Assembly: GCA_052038485.1 (NCBI GenBank)
Contig: JBQGCL010000119.1
Coordinates: 1-17,100, forward strand
Length of the DNA: 17,100 nt
Direction of reading: 5' to 3'
Source: JACVRW01 sp052038485
GTDB taxonomy: Bacteria > Actinomycetota > Thermoleophilia > Solirubrobacterales > Thermoleophilaceae
Below the pieces are notes generated by a model. The model had not been told where the DNA came from, ran no database searches, and saw only the letters and a program-made list of their open reading frames with translations. This document shows positions 1-6,807 of the stretch, one piece after another. The position numbers and the translations under genes were made by a program. The stretch's first letter is position 1. Every line of letters begins with the position of its first letter.

Positions 1-132
1 CTCTCAATCTCGGCGGCGCCGGCCTTCGCGGACCCGGACTTCGGCCCCGGCAACAGCAGCAAGGGGCCGCATGACGCGGGCGCGAAGTGCCACCCGCCCG
101 GCCAGACGGTGGATGAGCCGGGCTGCAAGTAG
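1..132 (+). CDS. C-terminal end of a small secreted protein (5' end outside window)
   Basis: Reading from base 1 gives 43 codons and then TAG at 130-132. The visible protein begins with the end of a hydrophobic signal peptide (LSISAAPAFA) and an Ala-x-Ala cleavage site. The mature part is about 33 residues, starts DPDFGPGNSSKGP, and contains KCHPPGQT and a final GCK. It is hydrophilic and glycine/proline-rich, with exactly two cysteines that could form one disulfide. I have the impression that short secreted actinobacterial proteins of this GPGN...KCHPPGQT style exist, but I know no function for them. The true start lies upstream of the window. The hairpin at 178-202 fits the end of this transcript. 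Confidence 0.6.
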   Translation, partial: LSISAAPAFADPDFGPGNSSKGPHDAGAKCHPPGQTVDEPGCK

Positions 133-177
133 GGAGGCGACCGGGTAGCAGCCCCGGCGAAGGGGTACTGACAGTGG

Positions 178-202
178 AGAGCCCCGCCTGGCGCGGGGCT
201 CT
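178..202 (+). terminator. Candidate rho-independent-like hairpin after the small secreted gene
   Basis: A perfect 10-bp inverted repeat, AGAGCCCCGC and GCGGGGCTCT, is separated by a 5-base loop (CTGGC). It lies 45 bases after the stop at 132 and well before the next start at 380. The stem is very GC-rich. There is no real U-run, only CTCTT at the end of the 3' arm, so it resembles the U-poor hairpin terminators seen in high-GC actinobacteria. The rest of 133-379 shows no gene and no promoter that I would defend. Confidence 0.5.
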
Positions 203-379
203 TCGCCGCGGTCGACGCAACCGCGCGGCTGTGAGTCCATCGATCGGAGCTTCGCGTTCATGTCGGTTGCCTGATCGGCTCCGCCTAGCTTCGAACTGGT
301 CGCGGAACGCGTAGTCGCCCGCTGTCGGGCTCGGCGAACTCCCGATGCGGCCCCGCGACTCCGGACGTACCGTCGGCGC

Positions 380-2164
380 ATGCAGGTCGGATGGGCTGCT
401 CATCTGCTTGCGATCGCGATGGCGCCGGCTTCGTTGCCGGTGGGCGGGTCGACCTATGTCGGCACCGTCGACGCGCGGGTGCCTGTGGCCCCGGACCTCG
501 ATGTCCCGATGACCCTGCACGTCTCACGCGACCGGCGCACGGTGCGGTTCGACAAGTTCGTGATCTACGCCGACTGCCGGCGTGGCTACGCGTGGTGGAC
601 GTACAAGCTGAAACCGATACGCGTCCGCAGCGGGCGTTTCGATACTCGGCAGCGCTTCTCCCGCGTGCGCAAGGGCCAGCGCTGGCATGCCACCATCCGT
701 CTTCGGGGGGCGTTCGGCTCTCGTCCACTGCCGGGGCTGGGTGGAAGGGTGTCGGTGACCATTGGTCTCCCCGGAGGTGGTGGCGGCCGAGCTCAGACGT
801 GTCGAGTGCGGGGCGCGCGCTTGGACATGGCGGTTACGGCCGGCATCCGGACGAAGGTCGGCGCGTTGCGGCAGCTCGGTGGGCGGGCGGGGTGTCTGAC
901 GCGCAAGGGTCGTGGCGGATGCACTCCAGTCCGCGGCCAGCCGACGAGCACGGTCGTCGTCAGCCCGGATGGGAGAAACGTCTACGCCGGCTCGGATCAC
1001 GGCGTGCTGGCGTTCGCTCGCGATCCGTCGACGGGGGCGTTGACTCAGCTCACCGGCCCAACTCCACCCGGCGCCGGCACCCGTTTCGTCACCGAGCTCG
1101 CGATCTCCCCGGACGGCGCCACCGTCTACGCCACATGGACGGACACCGCTCTGTCGTCGCGAGCGGGTCTTTCGGTGCTGCGCCGCAATCCCACCAGCGG
1201 CGCATTGACCGAGCTGGCCGGCGGCGCCGGTTGCGTGGACAACACCGGGCTTGACGGCTGCACCAACTGGAGGCAGATCGACATCGACAGCGATCTCGTG
1301 GTCACGCCGGACGGGGCTGACGTCTATGTCGGCACCATGGGAGGACTGCCCCAGTACGTTCTCTCCCAAGGCGTCGCACTGCTGCGCGTGGATCCACTGA
1401 CGGGCGGCGTGCGCGTCCCTGCTTCCGGGCGGTGCTCCGTGCTTCCGCCTGACCCGGACGTGGACCCGCGGACCCTCAAGGAGTGCGCCTACCTCTCGGC
1501 CGGGACCCGCGACATGGCGCTCTCCCCCGATGGGCTTCAGCTCTACACGGGCGGCCAGGTGTTCTCACGCGACCCCGCGACCGGCTTGCTGACTCGCCTC
1601 CACCGACCCGGCGGCTGCTACTGGACGTTCGATCCCGACCGGCCTCGCGTACGAGGCTGCACGCTGTTGCGCGGCTTCGGGACATTCGGCTCAGGGCTGC
1701 CCATTGCTGCGAGCCCGGACGGGCGCAACGTCTACATGGCCGATGGGGACACCGTGGTGGGTGCCTTCGAGCGCGACCAACGCAGCGGCGGTATCACGCA
1801 GCTCGTGGGACGAGCAGGGTGCGTGCGCCGCGGGGGCGGCAAGGGCTGCAGCTACGCCCGCGGCCTGACCGGTGCCACCGTGCTCGGCGTCTCGCCCGAT
1901 GGGCGCAACGTCTACGCCGGCAACTACCTCGCCTACGCGCTGGTGGTGTTTCGTCGATACGGCCCGGCCGGCGTCATTCGACAGCTCGCTGGGGCCGACG
2001 GCTGCGTCGCCGGTGGAGGGAGCCGCGTGCGGCGCGAGGAGGAGACCTCGAGTTGCACGCCCGCACGCGCGCTCGGGCTCATCTACGCCTTGGCCCCGTC
2101 CCCCGACGGGCGCAACCTGTACGTCGTGTCCGAAGCCGGCCTCGCGGTGTTCTCGCGTCGTTGA
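380..2164 (+). CDS. Secreted seven-repeat beta-propeller (lactonase/YncE-like) protein
   Basis: This is a 594-residue protein with a weak signal-like N-terminus (WAAHLLAIAMAPASLPVGGS). A small beta-rich domain follows at about residues 25-150, with two cysteines (YADC and QTC). The rest is a propeller: seven copies of the blade motif SPDG-x-x-x-Y or a close variant, from residue 195 to residue 574, about 57 residues apart. Several repeats end in F-x-R-(D/N)P-x-(S/T)G-x-(L/I)-T-x-L. Seven repeats match the seven-bladed lactonase / YncE-like fold. Six inter-blade loops carry a cysteine pair, for example GRAGC followed by KGC. The family includes 6-phosphogluconolactonase-like enzymes and pure binding scaffolds; I see no specific catalytic signature, so the role is probably extracytoplasmic and is otherwise unknown. 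The ATG has no clear ribosome site. The frame is open upstream and reads RTYRRR just before the ATG, but I found no standard start codon there. The gene converges on the minus-strand operon with a 35-base gap. Confidence 0.85.
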   Translation: MQVGWAAHLLAIAMAPASLPVGGSTYVGTVDARVPVAPDLDVPMTLHVSRDRRTVRFDKFVIYADCRRGYAWWTYKLKPIRVRSGRFDTRQRFSRVRKGQRWHATIRLRGAFGSRPLPGLGGRVSVTIGLPGGGGGRAQTCRVRGARLDMAVTAGIRTKVGALRQLGGRAGCLTRKGRGGCTPVRGQPTSTVVVSPDGRNVYAGSDHGVLAFARDPSTGALTQLTGPTPPGAGTRFVTELAISPDGATVYATWTDTALSSRAGLSVLRRNPTSGALTELAGGAGCVDNTGLDGCTNWRQIDIDSDLVVTPDGADVYVGTMGGLPQYVLSQGVALLRVDPLTGGVRVPASGRCSVLPPDPDVDPRTLKECAYLSAGTRDMALSPDGLQLYTGGQVFSRDPATGLLTRLHRPGGCYWTFDPDRPRVRGCTLLRGFGTFGSGLPIAASPDGRNVYMADGDTVVGAFERDQRSGGITQLVGRAGCVRRGGGKGCSYARGLTGATVLGVSPDGRNVYAGNYLAYALVVFRRYGPAGVIRQLAGADGCVAGGGSRVRREEETSSCTPARALGLIYALAPSPDGRNLYVVSEAGLAVFSRR

Positions 2165-2199
2165 AGCCGATTCTCTCGCGCTCAGCGGGCGAACCCCAC

Positions 2200-2814
2200 C
2201 TAGGTCGAGACGAGCGCCTCCAGCCGCGTCTGGAAGAACTCCCGTGCGGTCGCGCGCCGGTCGGCCGATGCGATCAGGTCGGCGTAGCCGAGCTCCGCGC
2301 CGCCGAACGCCGTGGCGTTCCAGAGCGGTCCGGCCGGCGGGACGGACCAGGTCGACACGTACAGGTAGGGCTCGGGGTGCTGCTCGTCGCCGGGCGAGCC
2401 GCCGTAGGTGGCGCGCTGGCCGGCCGCCTCGGAGCCCAGCACGATCGCCACGTCGAAGTGCTCGGGCCAGAGCTGCGCCGGACTCGGGGCGAGCGCCCCG
2501 TCCGCGTCCGCGAGCAGCTCCTCCAGCACGCCCGTTGCGAACGCGAACCAGGCGGCCAGCGCCGCGGCGGCCGCCGGGTCGACGCCGTCGATCCTCTCGC
2601 GGCTGACGTGGTCCCCGTCGCGCGTCACGAGCTCCACCCCGTCCACGTGCATCTGGAGCACATCGCCGAACGGCGGCGTCCCGAAGCCCCCCGGCACCGC
2701 GCGCAGCCCGTAGCGCCCGGTGACGCGCTCGCGCGCGGGCTTCAGCACCTCCTCGGCGACACGGTGGAGCTTGACCCGGGTCTCGGCGAAGTTGGGCGGC
2801 AGCGGGGCGAGCAC
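2200..2814 (-). CDS. Conserved hypothetical protein, last gene of the GMC oxidoreductase operon
   Basis: The protein is about 204 residues from a GTG at 2814, five bases after the oxidoreductase stop codon. An ATG at 2844 would give 214 residues but overlaps the oxidoreductase by 26 bases. I prefer the GTG because the extra residues (MPRCEATASA) look like read-through of the neighbour. I do not recognise the family. It is soluble, with no signal peptide or membrane segment. It begins with a helical stretch (LHRVAEEVLKPARERV), then a glycine-rich segment (RAVPGGFGTPPFG) and an alanine-rich helix. The most conserved-looking part is at the C-terminal side: LWPEHFDVAI, then YGGSPGD, then HPEPYLYV, then LWNATAFGGAEL. 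The aromatic and acidic residues there could form a binding site, but no function can be assigned. Close coupling to the oxidoreductase suggests joint expression. Confidence 0.8.
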   Translation of the reverse strand: MLAPLPPNFAETRVKLHRVAEEVLKPARERVTGRYGLRAVPGGFGTPPFGDVLQMHVDGVELVTRDGDHVSRERIDGVDPAAAAALAAWFAFATGVLEELLADADGALAPSPAQLWPEHFDVAIVLGSEAAGQRATYGGSPGDEQHPEPYLYVSTWSVPPAGPLWNATAFGGAELGYADLIASADRRATAREFFQTRLEALVST

Positions 2815-2818
2815 GGCG

Positions 2819-4501
2819 CTAGCCGTAGCTTCGCACCTTGGCATCGATCGCCGCGTCCGACGCCGCGCGGTGCGGTTCGACGTGCGGGCCGAGCGTTACG
2901 CCCGGCACTCCCGGCCTGAAGCCGGCCGGCCGCGCCGGCAGTCCGTACCCATCGGCCCGCGCGATCAGCTGTTCGCAGGCGCGCTCGGCGACGGCCGAGA
3001 TCGTCAGCGACGGGTTGACGCCGAGCGAGGTCGGGATCGACGACGAGTCCATGCAGAACAGGCCCTCGTAGCCGAACACCTCGTTTCGGTGGTCGACCAC
3101 GCCGAAGTCCTTCGAGTCGGCCATCCGGCAGCCGCCCAGCGGGTGGGCGGCGCTGAGGCTGTCGAAGGTCGGCTTCATGTAGCGGCCCAGGCCGTTGCGC
3201 GACACCACGCTCGTGATCGCCGCGTTGGCCGCCTCGCGGACGGCGATCGACTGGTCCGACAGGTCGTACCGGAACGGCCCGATCCCGACCGGCCCCGCGT
3301 TGGGGCGGATGTGGCTGCCGGTCGGCGGCGGCGCCAGGAACTCGCCGTCGTGGGTGTCCTCGACCATCGCGAGCACCTCGATGTGGTTGTTGAAGGTGCT
3401 CAGCGCCTGCTTCTTCTGGAGGCCCCACCAGGTCGGCTCGCTCGAAGGAGCGCGCCCGTCGTCGTAGAGCGTGTGGGCGAGGTTCGACAGGTAGATCTCC
3501 TGGAGCGTGAAGCGGGTGCCGTCCACGCCCTTCCACCAGTCGTAGGACATCGTCGTGATGTGGTTGCCCTTGTAGAACTGGCCGTAGCCGGGCAGGCCCA
3601 GCACGTCGCGCACCTTCTTCTCGTCGTACTCGACGGCGGCGATGTGGTCGCCGTTGACCCCCAGGTGCTTGCCGACCCGGCCGGACAGCCCCGGCAGCAG
3701 CGGGCGCGAGCGCATCAGCAGCGGCGGGTTGCCCATCGCGCCCGCCGCGAGGATCAGCACCTTGCACTCGACCTCGAACGTCTGGCCGGTCGGCTGACGC
3801 GAGTCGCCGATCTGGGCCGCGGTCACGAGGTAGCGGTAGGGCCGCGCCGGGCTGGGGGCGATCAGCTCCGCCTCCGAGTTCGGCCGCACCTCGACCCCGA
3901 GCTGCTCGGCCGCCGCCAGGTAGTTGGTCATCACCGAGTTCTTGGCGCCGTAGATGCAGCCGGTATGGCACCACTTTGCCTGGATGCACCGGTTCAGGTC
4001 GATCGCCAGCGGGACGCGGTCGCAGGTGTGGCCGGCGGACTTCAGCGTCGCCGCCCACAGCCCGCCCGACTTCGCCACTTGGTTCCAGGTCGGCCGCTGC
4101 ACGCGCAGGGCCTGCTCCGCGCGCGTGTAGTAGGGGTTGAGCGCGGCGCGGGTGATCTCGCGCGGCCAGATGCGCCGGTCCGGCCCGTCGTCGGGGCGGT
4201 GGTCGCGCCGCTCGAACGTCTGGCTCGGCGAGCGCAACGAGGCGGCCAGGTACAGGTTCGAGCTCCCGCCCACGCCGTCACCGAGCACGATCTGGGCGCC
4301 CAGCCCCTGCACGAGCCCGTAGATGCGCGCGAGCAGCTCGATGTCCATCGACTGCCGGAAGTCCGTGTGGAGGTGCCGCTGCCCGCGCTCGAGCACGAGG
4401 ATGCTCGGCTCCTGGCCCGCCGCGCGGTAGAGCTCGGCGAGCCGGAAGGCCGAGATCGAGCCGCCGAAGCCCGAGCCGACGATGCAGACGTCGACCTTCA
4501 C
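2819..4501 (-). CDS. GMC-family FAD-dependent oxidoreductase (cholesterol oxidase-like)
   Basis: This is a 560-residue flavoenzyme. The Rossmann FAD-binding motif GSGFGG is at residues 9-14, and the acidic end of the second strand is in ILVLERG. A GDGVGGSSN segment follows at about residues 74-82. A cysteine-bearing stretch (C172, C178 and C181, ending GCIYGAKNS) resembles that of bacterial cholesterol oxidase-like GMC proteins. The C-terminal catalytic region has HPLGGC with His453 and NPSLTISA with Asn496, the His/Asn pair used by GMC enzymes to oxidise alcohols with FAD. The substrate is not readable; sterols, sugars and other alcohols are all possible. There is no signal peptide: the FAD motif begins at residue 9. 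The GTG start overlaps the stop of the upstream Tat-signal gene as GTGA, which implies translational coupling and a likely protein partnership. Confidence 0.9.
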   Translation of the reverse strand: MKVDVCIVGSGFGGSISAFRLAELYRAAGQEPSILVLERGQRHLHTDFRQSMDIELLARIYGLVQGLGAQIVLGDGVGGSSNLYLAASLRSPSQTFERRDHRPDDGPDRRIWPREITRAALNPYYTRAEQALRVQRPTWNQVAKSGGLWAATLKSAGHTCDRVPLAIDLNRCIQAKWCHTGCIYGAKNSVMTNYLAAAEQLGVEVRPNSEAELIAPSPARPYRYLVTAAQIGDSRQPTGQTFEVECKVLILAAGAMGNPPLLMRSRPLLPGLSGRVGKHLGVNGDHIAAVEYDEKKVRDVLGLPGYGQFYKGNHITTMSYDWWKGVDGTRFTLQEIYLSNLAHTLYDDGRAPSSEPTWWGLQKKQALSTFNNHIEVLAMVEDTHDGEFLAPPPTGSHIRPNAGPVGIGPFRYDLSDQSIAVREAANAAITSVVSRNGLGRYMKPTFDSLSAAHPLGGCRMADSKDFGVVDHRNEVFGYEGLFCMDSSSIPTSLGVNPSLTISAVAERACEQLIARADGYGLPARPAGFRPGVPGVTLGPHVEPHRAASDAAIDAKVRSYG

Positions 4502-5136
4502 GGCAGGCTCCCGGCCGCGGTCCGCTCGGTCGACAGCGCGCGGCGGTACGAGTAGTCGGCGAAGCCGTTCGGCGCCGTTCCCGGGAAGCCCATCACCTGG
4601 AGCCCGCTCGAGTTGTCGATGGTGGCGTTCTTCTGGTTGGCCGTGCAGAGGAAGGCGGCAAAGGGCACCGCGCAGGCGAGCTGCCAGACCTGGGCTGTCG
4701 GGTTGGAGGGCGACAGACCGTCGACGCAGACCGCCACGCGCTTGTCGAACGGCAGGTCGATGAACTGGCCCAGCCTCAGCAGCGAGCGCGCCTCGAGGTC
4801 GGCCAGGAACGCCGGTGCGACCAGGTCGAAGCCGATCAGCGGGTGGTGGTAGAGCAGCAGCGCGTCGGCCTGCACCGCGCCCGGCTCGGGATGCGCGCCG
4901 GCGATCGCCTTCGGGTGGACCTCGTTGCCGAGGTCGGTGCGCGTCACCTTCTTGCCGGGGATCAGCGTGTCGGCGAACGCCTGGAGCGTGCCGTCGGCGA
5001 GGCTGGGCGCGCCGAGCGCGGGAGCCGGGGCGGCGAGCACCTGCTCGGCGAGCGGCAACAGCGAGAGGACGGCTCCGCGCTGGAGCAGCTCTCGCCGCGA
5101 GAGCCCGCCCCGGGACGTCGCGCTAGTACCAGCCAC
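4498..5136 (-). CDS. Tat-signal small subunit-like protein next to GMC oxidoreductase (DUF5987-like)
   Basis: The protein is about 212 residues from a GTG at 5136, which overlaps the preceding gene by 14 bases. The frame is open further upstream, but longer versions would run far into that gene and bury the signal. The N-terminus carries a twin-arginine motif, SRRELLQ (Arg14-Arg15), followed by a hydrophobic segment and an Ala/Pro-rich cleavage region. The mature part begins near SLADGTLQAFADTLIPG, a phrase typical of small subunits that accompany GMC dehydrogenases (gluconate 2-dehydrogenase subunit 3 style). I believe it belongs to the actinobacterial family listed as DUF5987, but I cannot confirm that by a search. 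It ends in the GTGA overlap with the oxidoreductase start. The likely role is a folded, Tat-exported partner or maturation subunit of that enzyme. It contains no cofactor motif that I recognise. Confidence 0.8.
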   Translation of the reverse strand: MAGTSATSRGGLSRRELLQRGAVLSLLPLAEQVLAAPAPALGAPSLADGTLQAFADTLIPGKKVTRTDLGNEVHPKAIAGAHPEPGAVQADALLLYHHPLIGFDLVAPAFLADLEARSLLRLGQFIDLPFDKRVAVCVDGLSPSNPTAQVWQLACAVPFAAFLCTANQKNATIDNSSGLQVMGFPGTAPNGFADYSYRRALSTERTAAGSLP

Positions 5137-5653
5137 GCTTGTAGACGCGGCGCTGCTCCTGGGGCGTGTCCACCTTGGCTGCGCAGATCGGGTCCACCGA
5201 GCCAAGCGAGACGAGGCGCACGCCGCCCGTGACCGGCCCGAACAGCGCGCTGCTCAGGTCGCTGACGTAGACGCCGCCGATGCCCTTTGCCTTGTCGAAG
5301 AAGTAGCTGCCGTCCCAGTGCCACAGCTCGGGCGGCATGCCCTGGACGATCGAGCCGGTCCAGTGGTCGTGCTGGAAGTAGAAGCACTTCGGCACCGCTG
5401 CGGCCACGCGCGCGGGCTCCATCGCCAGGAACTCGACCAGCCCGAAGTCGGTGATGTTCTGCTGCGTCTTGTCGAACTCGACACAGAACGGGTCGGCGTC
5501 CGGGTCCGGGAAGTCGACACCGGTGCCGACGGTCTGGACCTCGCAGCGGAACGGGTTGGTGCCGTCCCACGGCACGACCGGCGTCTGCGCAGACGCGGGG
5601 CTCGCAACGGCGAGCGCAATCCCCAGCACGATCCCGACCCCAAGGCGTCCCAT
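5123..5653 (-). CDS. Small secreted four-cysteine protein, first gene of the GMC operon
   Basis: This is a 176-residue protein from the ATG at 5653. That start was chosen because a clean Sec signal peptide begins there: MGRLGVGIVLGIALAVA, then SPASA with cleavage before Gln23. The open frame runs further upstream to 5818, but the added residues would cross the divergent regulatory gap and the ATPase start. The mature protein is rich in aromatic and acidic residues (PVVPWDGTNPFRC, DFPDPDADPFC, KCFYFQHDHWTG, ELWHWDGSYFF) and has exactly four cysteines, enough for two disulfides. There is no CxxCH haem motif. I do not recognise the family. It leads the operon whose next genes encode the Tat-signal protein and the GMC oxidoreductase, so it may be an extracytoplasmic partner of that enzyme; this is inference. 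Its last codons overlap the next gene by 14 bases. Confidence 0.75.
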   Translation of the reverse strand: MGRLGVGIVLGIALAVASPASAQTPVVPWDGTNPFRCEVQTVGTGVDFPDPDADPFCVEFDKTQQNITDFGLVEFLAMEPARVAAAVPKCFYFQHDHWTGSIVQGMPPELWHWDGSYFFDKAKGIGGVYVSDLSSALFGPVTGGVRLVSLGSVDPICAAKVDTPQEQRRVYKRGWY

Positions 5654-5674
5654 TCCCCGGCCGGGATATCCCCC

Positions 5675-5692
5675 TTTGGCCGCTCGGCCAAA
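5675..5692. promoter_or_regulatory. 18-bp palindrome in the divergent promoter gap, candidate operator
   Basis: TTTGGCCGCTCGGCCAAA has perfect 8-bp arms around a 2-base centre. It sits between the minus-strand operon start (ATG at 5653, 21 bases away) and the plus-strand transporter start at 5767. Its length and symmetry fit a site for a dimeric regulator. No regulator is encoded directly beside it; the nearest is the RpiR-type gene at 10009. It could instead form an RNA hairpin in the leader of the minus-strand transcript. A second, smaller palindrome (CCCGGCCGGG) lies close by near 5657-5666. Confidence 0.4.
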
Positions 5693-5745
5693 CCCAGCCG
5701 TCGGGATGCTCCATAACGGCGTAAGTTCGACGCACCCGTCGTCCA

Positions 5746-5751
5746 TAGGGT
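5746..5751 (+). promoter_or_regulatory. Candidate -10 element (TAGGGT) for the Pot-type transporter operon
   Basis: TAGGGT follows the T-A-n-n-n-T pattern of sigma-70-type -10 boxes in high-GC actinobacteria. Initiation about 7 bases further on would leave a leader of roughly ten bases before the GTG at 5767. That start has no Shine-Dalgarno sequence. No convincing -35 hexamer is present at normal spacing, so support is weak. Confidence 0.25.
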
Positions 5752-5766
5752 GTACAAGAACGGCCT

Positions 5767-6807
5767 GTGACCCGTAACGGGGACTCCGCCGTGCGCCTCG
5801 TAGGCGCACGCAAGACATACGGAGACGTCGTCGCCGTGGACGGCATCGACCTCGAAATCGCCGAGGACGAGTTCTTCACGATGCTCGGACCGTCCGGCTC
5901 CGGCAAGACGACCTGCCTGCGGCTGATCGCCGGCTTCGAGCACCCGGACGGCGGCCGCATCGAGCTCGGCGGCCGCGACGTCAGCGGGCTGCCGCCGCAC
6001 GAACGCGACGTCAACACGGTCTTCCAGGACTACGCGCTGTTCCCGCACATGTCGGTCGGCGACAACGTCGCCTACGGGCTCAAGGTCAAGAAGGTCAACG
6101 CCGACGAGCGACGCCGGCGGGTGGGCGAGGCGCTCGAGATGGTCCGCCTGGCCGGCTACGAGGACCGCCGGCCGGCCCAGCTCTCGGGCGGCCAGCGCCA
6201 GCGCGTGGCGCTCGCCCGCGCCCTCGTCAACCGCCCGCGCGTGCTGCTGCTCGACGAGCCGCTCGGCGCGCTCGACCTCAAGCTGCGCCAGCAGATGCAG
6301 GGGGAGCTGCGCGGGCTCCAGCAGGAGGTCGGCGTGACCTTCATCTACGTGACCCACGACCAGGAGGAGGCGCTCACGATGAGCGACCGCCTGGCCGTCT
6401 TCAACGAGGGCCGGATCGAGCAGCTCGGCGTTCCGGCCGAGGTCTACGAGCACCCGGCCAACGAGTTCGTCGCCGGCTTCGTCGGCGTCTCGAACATCGT
6501 CGAGCGCGACGGCGAGCGGTTCACGATCCGGCCGGAGAAGGTGCATATCCTGCACGAGGCCGACAGCGCGGCGGACGGGCTGCACGTGGAGCCCGGACAC
6601 GTCCGCGACGTTGCCTACATCGGCGCGGTCACGCGCTACATCGTCGACCTCGACGGGGGCGGCGAGATACAGGTCGTGCGGCAGAACCTCGAGATGTCCT
6701 CGCAGGAGGCGCTCGAACAGCGGGGGAGGCGGGTGCGCGTCGCGTGGCGCGGCGAGCACGCGTACGCGATCCCCGACTCGCAGGAACAACCAGAGGAGGG
6801 AATGTGA
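5767..6807 (+). CDS. potA: ABC transporter ATP-binding protein, spermidine/putrescine (PotA) type
   Basis: This 346-residue cytoplasmic ATPase energises the importer encoded by the next three genes. All nucleotide-binding motifs are intact: Walker A GPSGSGKTT at residues 41-49, Q-loop Gln87 in FQDYALF, signature LSGGQRQR from residue 139, Walker B LLLDEP at 160-165 with Glu164, D-loop GALD, and switch His197 in THDQEEA. After about residue 235 comes a TOBE-type regulatory domain (TIRPEKVHI) typical of PotA/MalK-like subunits. Length and motifs match the PotA family. The GTG start lacks a Shine-Dalgarno sequence and lies close to a possible -10 box, so the message may be nearly leaderless. The stop overlaps the binding-protein start (GTGA). 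The exact substrate cannot be read from the ATPase. Confidence 0.93.
   Translation: MTRNGDSAVRLVGARKTYGDVVAVDGIDLEIAEDEFFTMLGPSGSGKTTCLRLIAGFEHPDGGRIELGGRDVSGLPPHERDVNTVFQDYALFPHMSVGDNVAYGLKVKKVNADERRRRVGEALEMVRLAGYEDRRPAQLSGGQRQRVALARALVNRPRVLLLDEPLGALDLKLRQQMQGELRGLQQEVGVTFIYVTHDQEEALTMSDRLAVFNEGRIEQLGVPAEVYEHPANEFVAGFVGVSNIVERDGERFTIRPEKVHILHEADSAADGLHVEPGHVRDVAYIGAVTRYIVDLDGGGEIQVVRQNLEMSSQEALEQRGRRVRVAWRGEHAYAIPDSQEQPEEGM

Noticed and set aside
133..379. Possible gene in the gap before the propeller gene
   Set aside because: Open frames here have no start with a ribosome site and no recognisable protein; only the hairpin at 178-202 stands out.
2720..4555. 611-codon plus-strand open frame opposite the GMC oxidoreductase
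   Set aside because: The minus-strand frame contains the FAD and HPLGGC motifs; the plus frame has only Arg/Val/Asp-rich shadow sequence.
5123..5653. Possible cytochrome c role for the secreted four-cysteine protein
   Set aside because: Electron-transfer subunits often accompany GMC dehydrogenases, but there is no CxxCH motif and the cysteines are well separated.
5254..6789. 511-codon minus-strand open frame opposite the transporter ATPase
   Set aside because: The plus strand encodes a complete ABC ATPase with all motifs; the minus frame reads low-complexity sequence and crosses the divergent regulatory gap.
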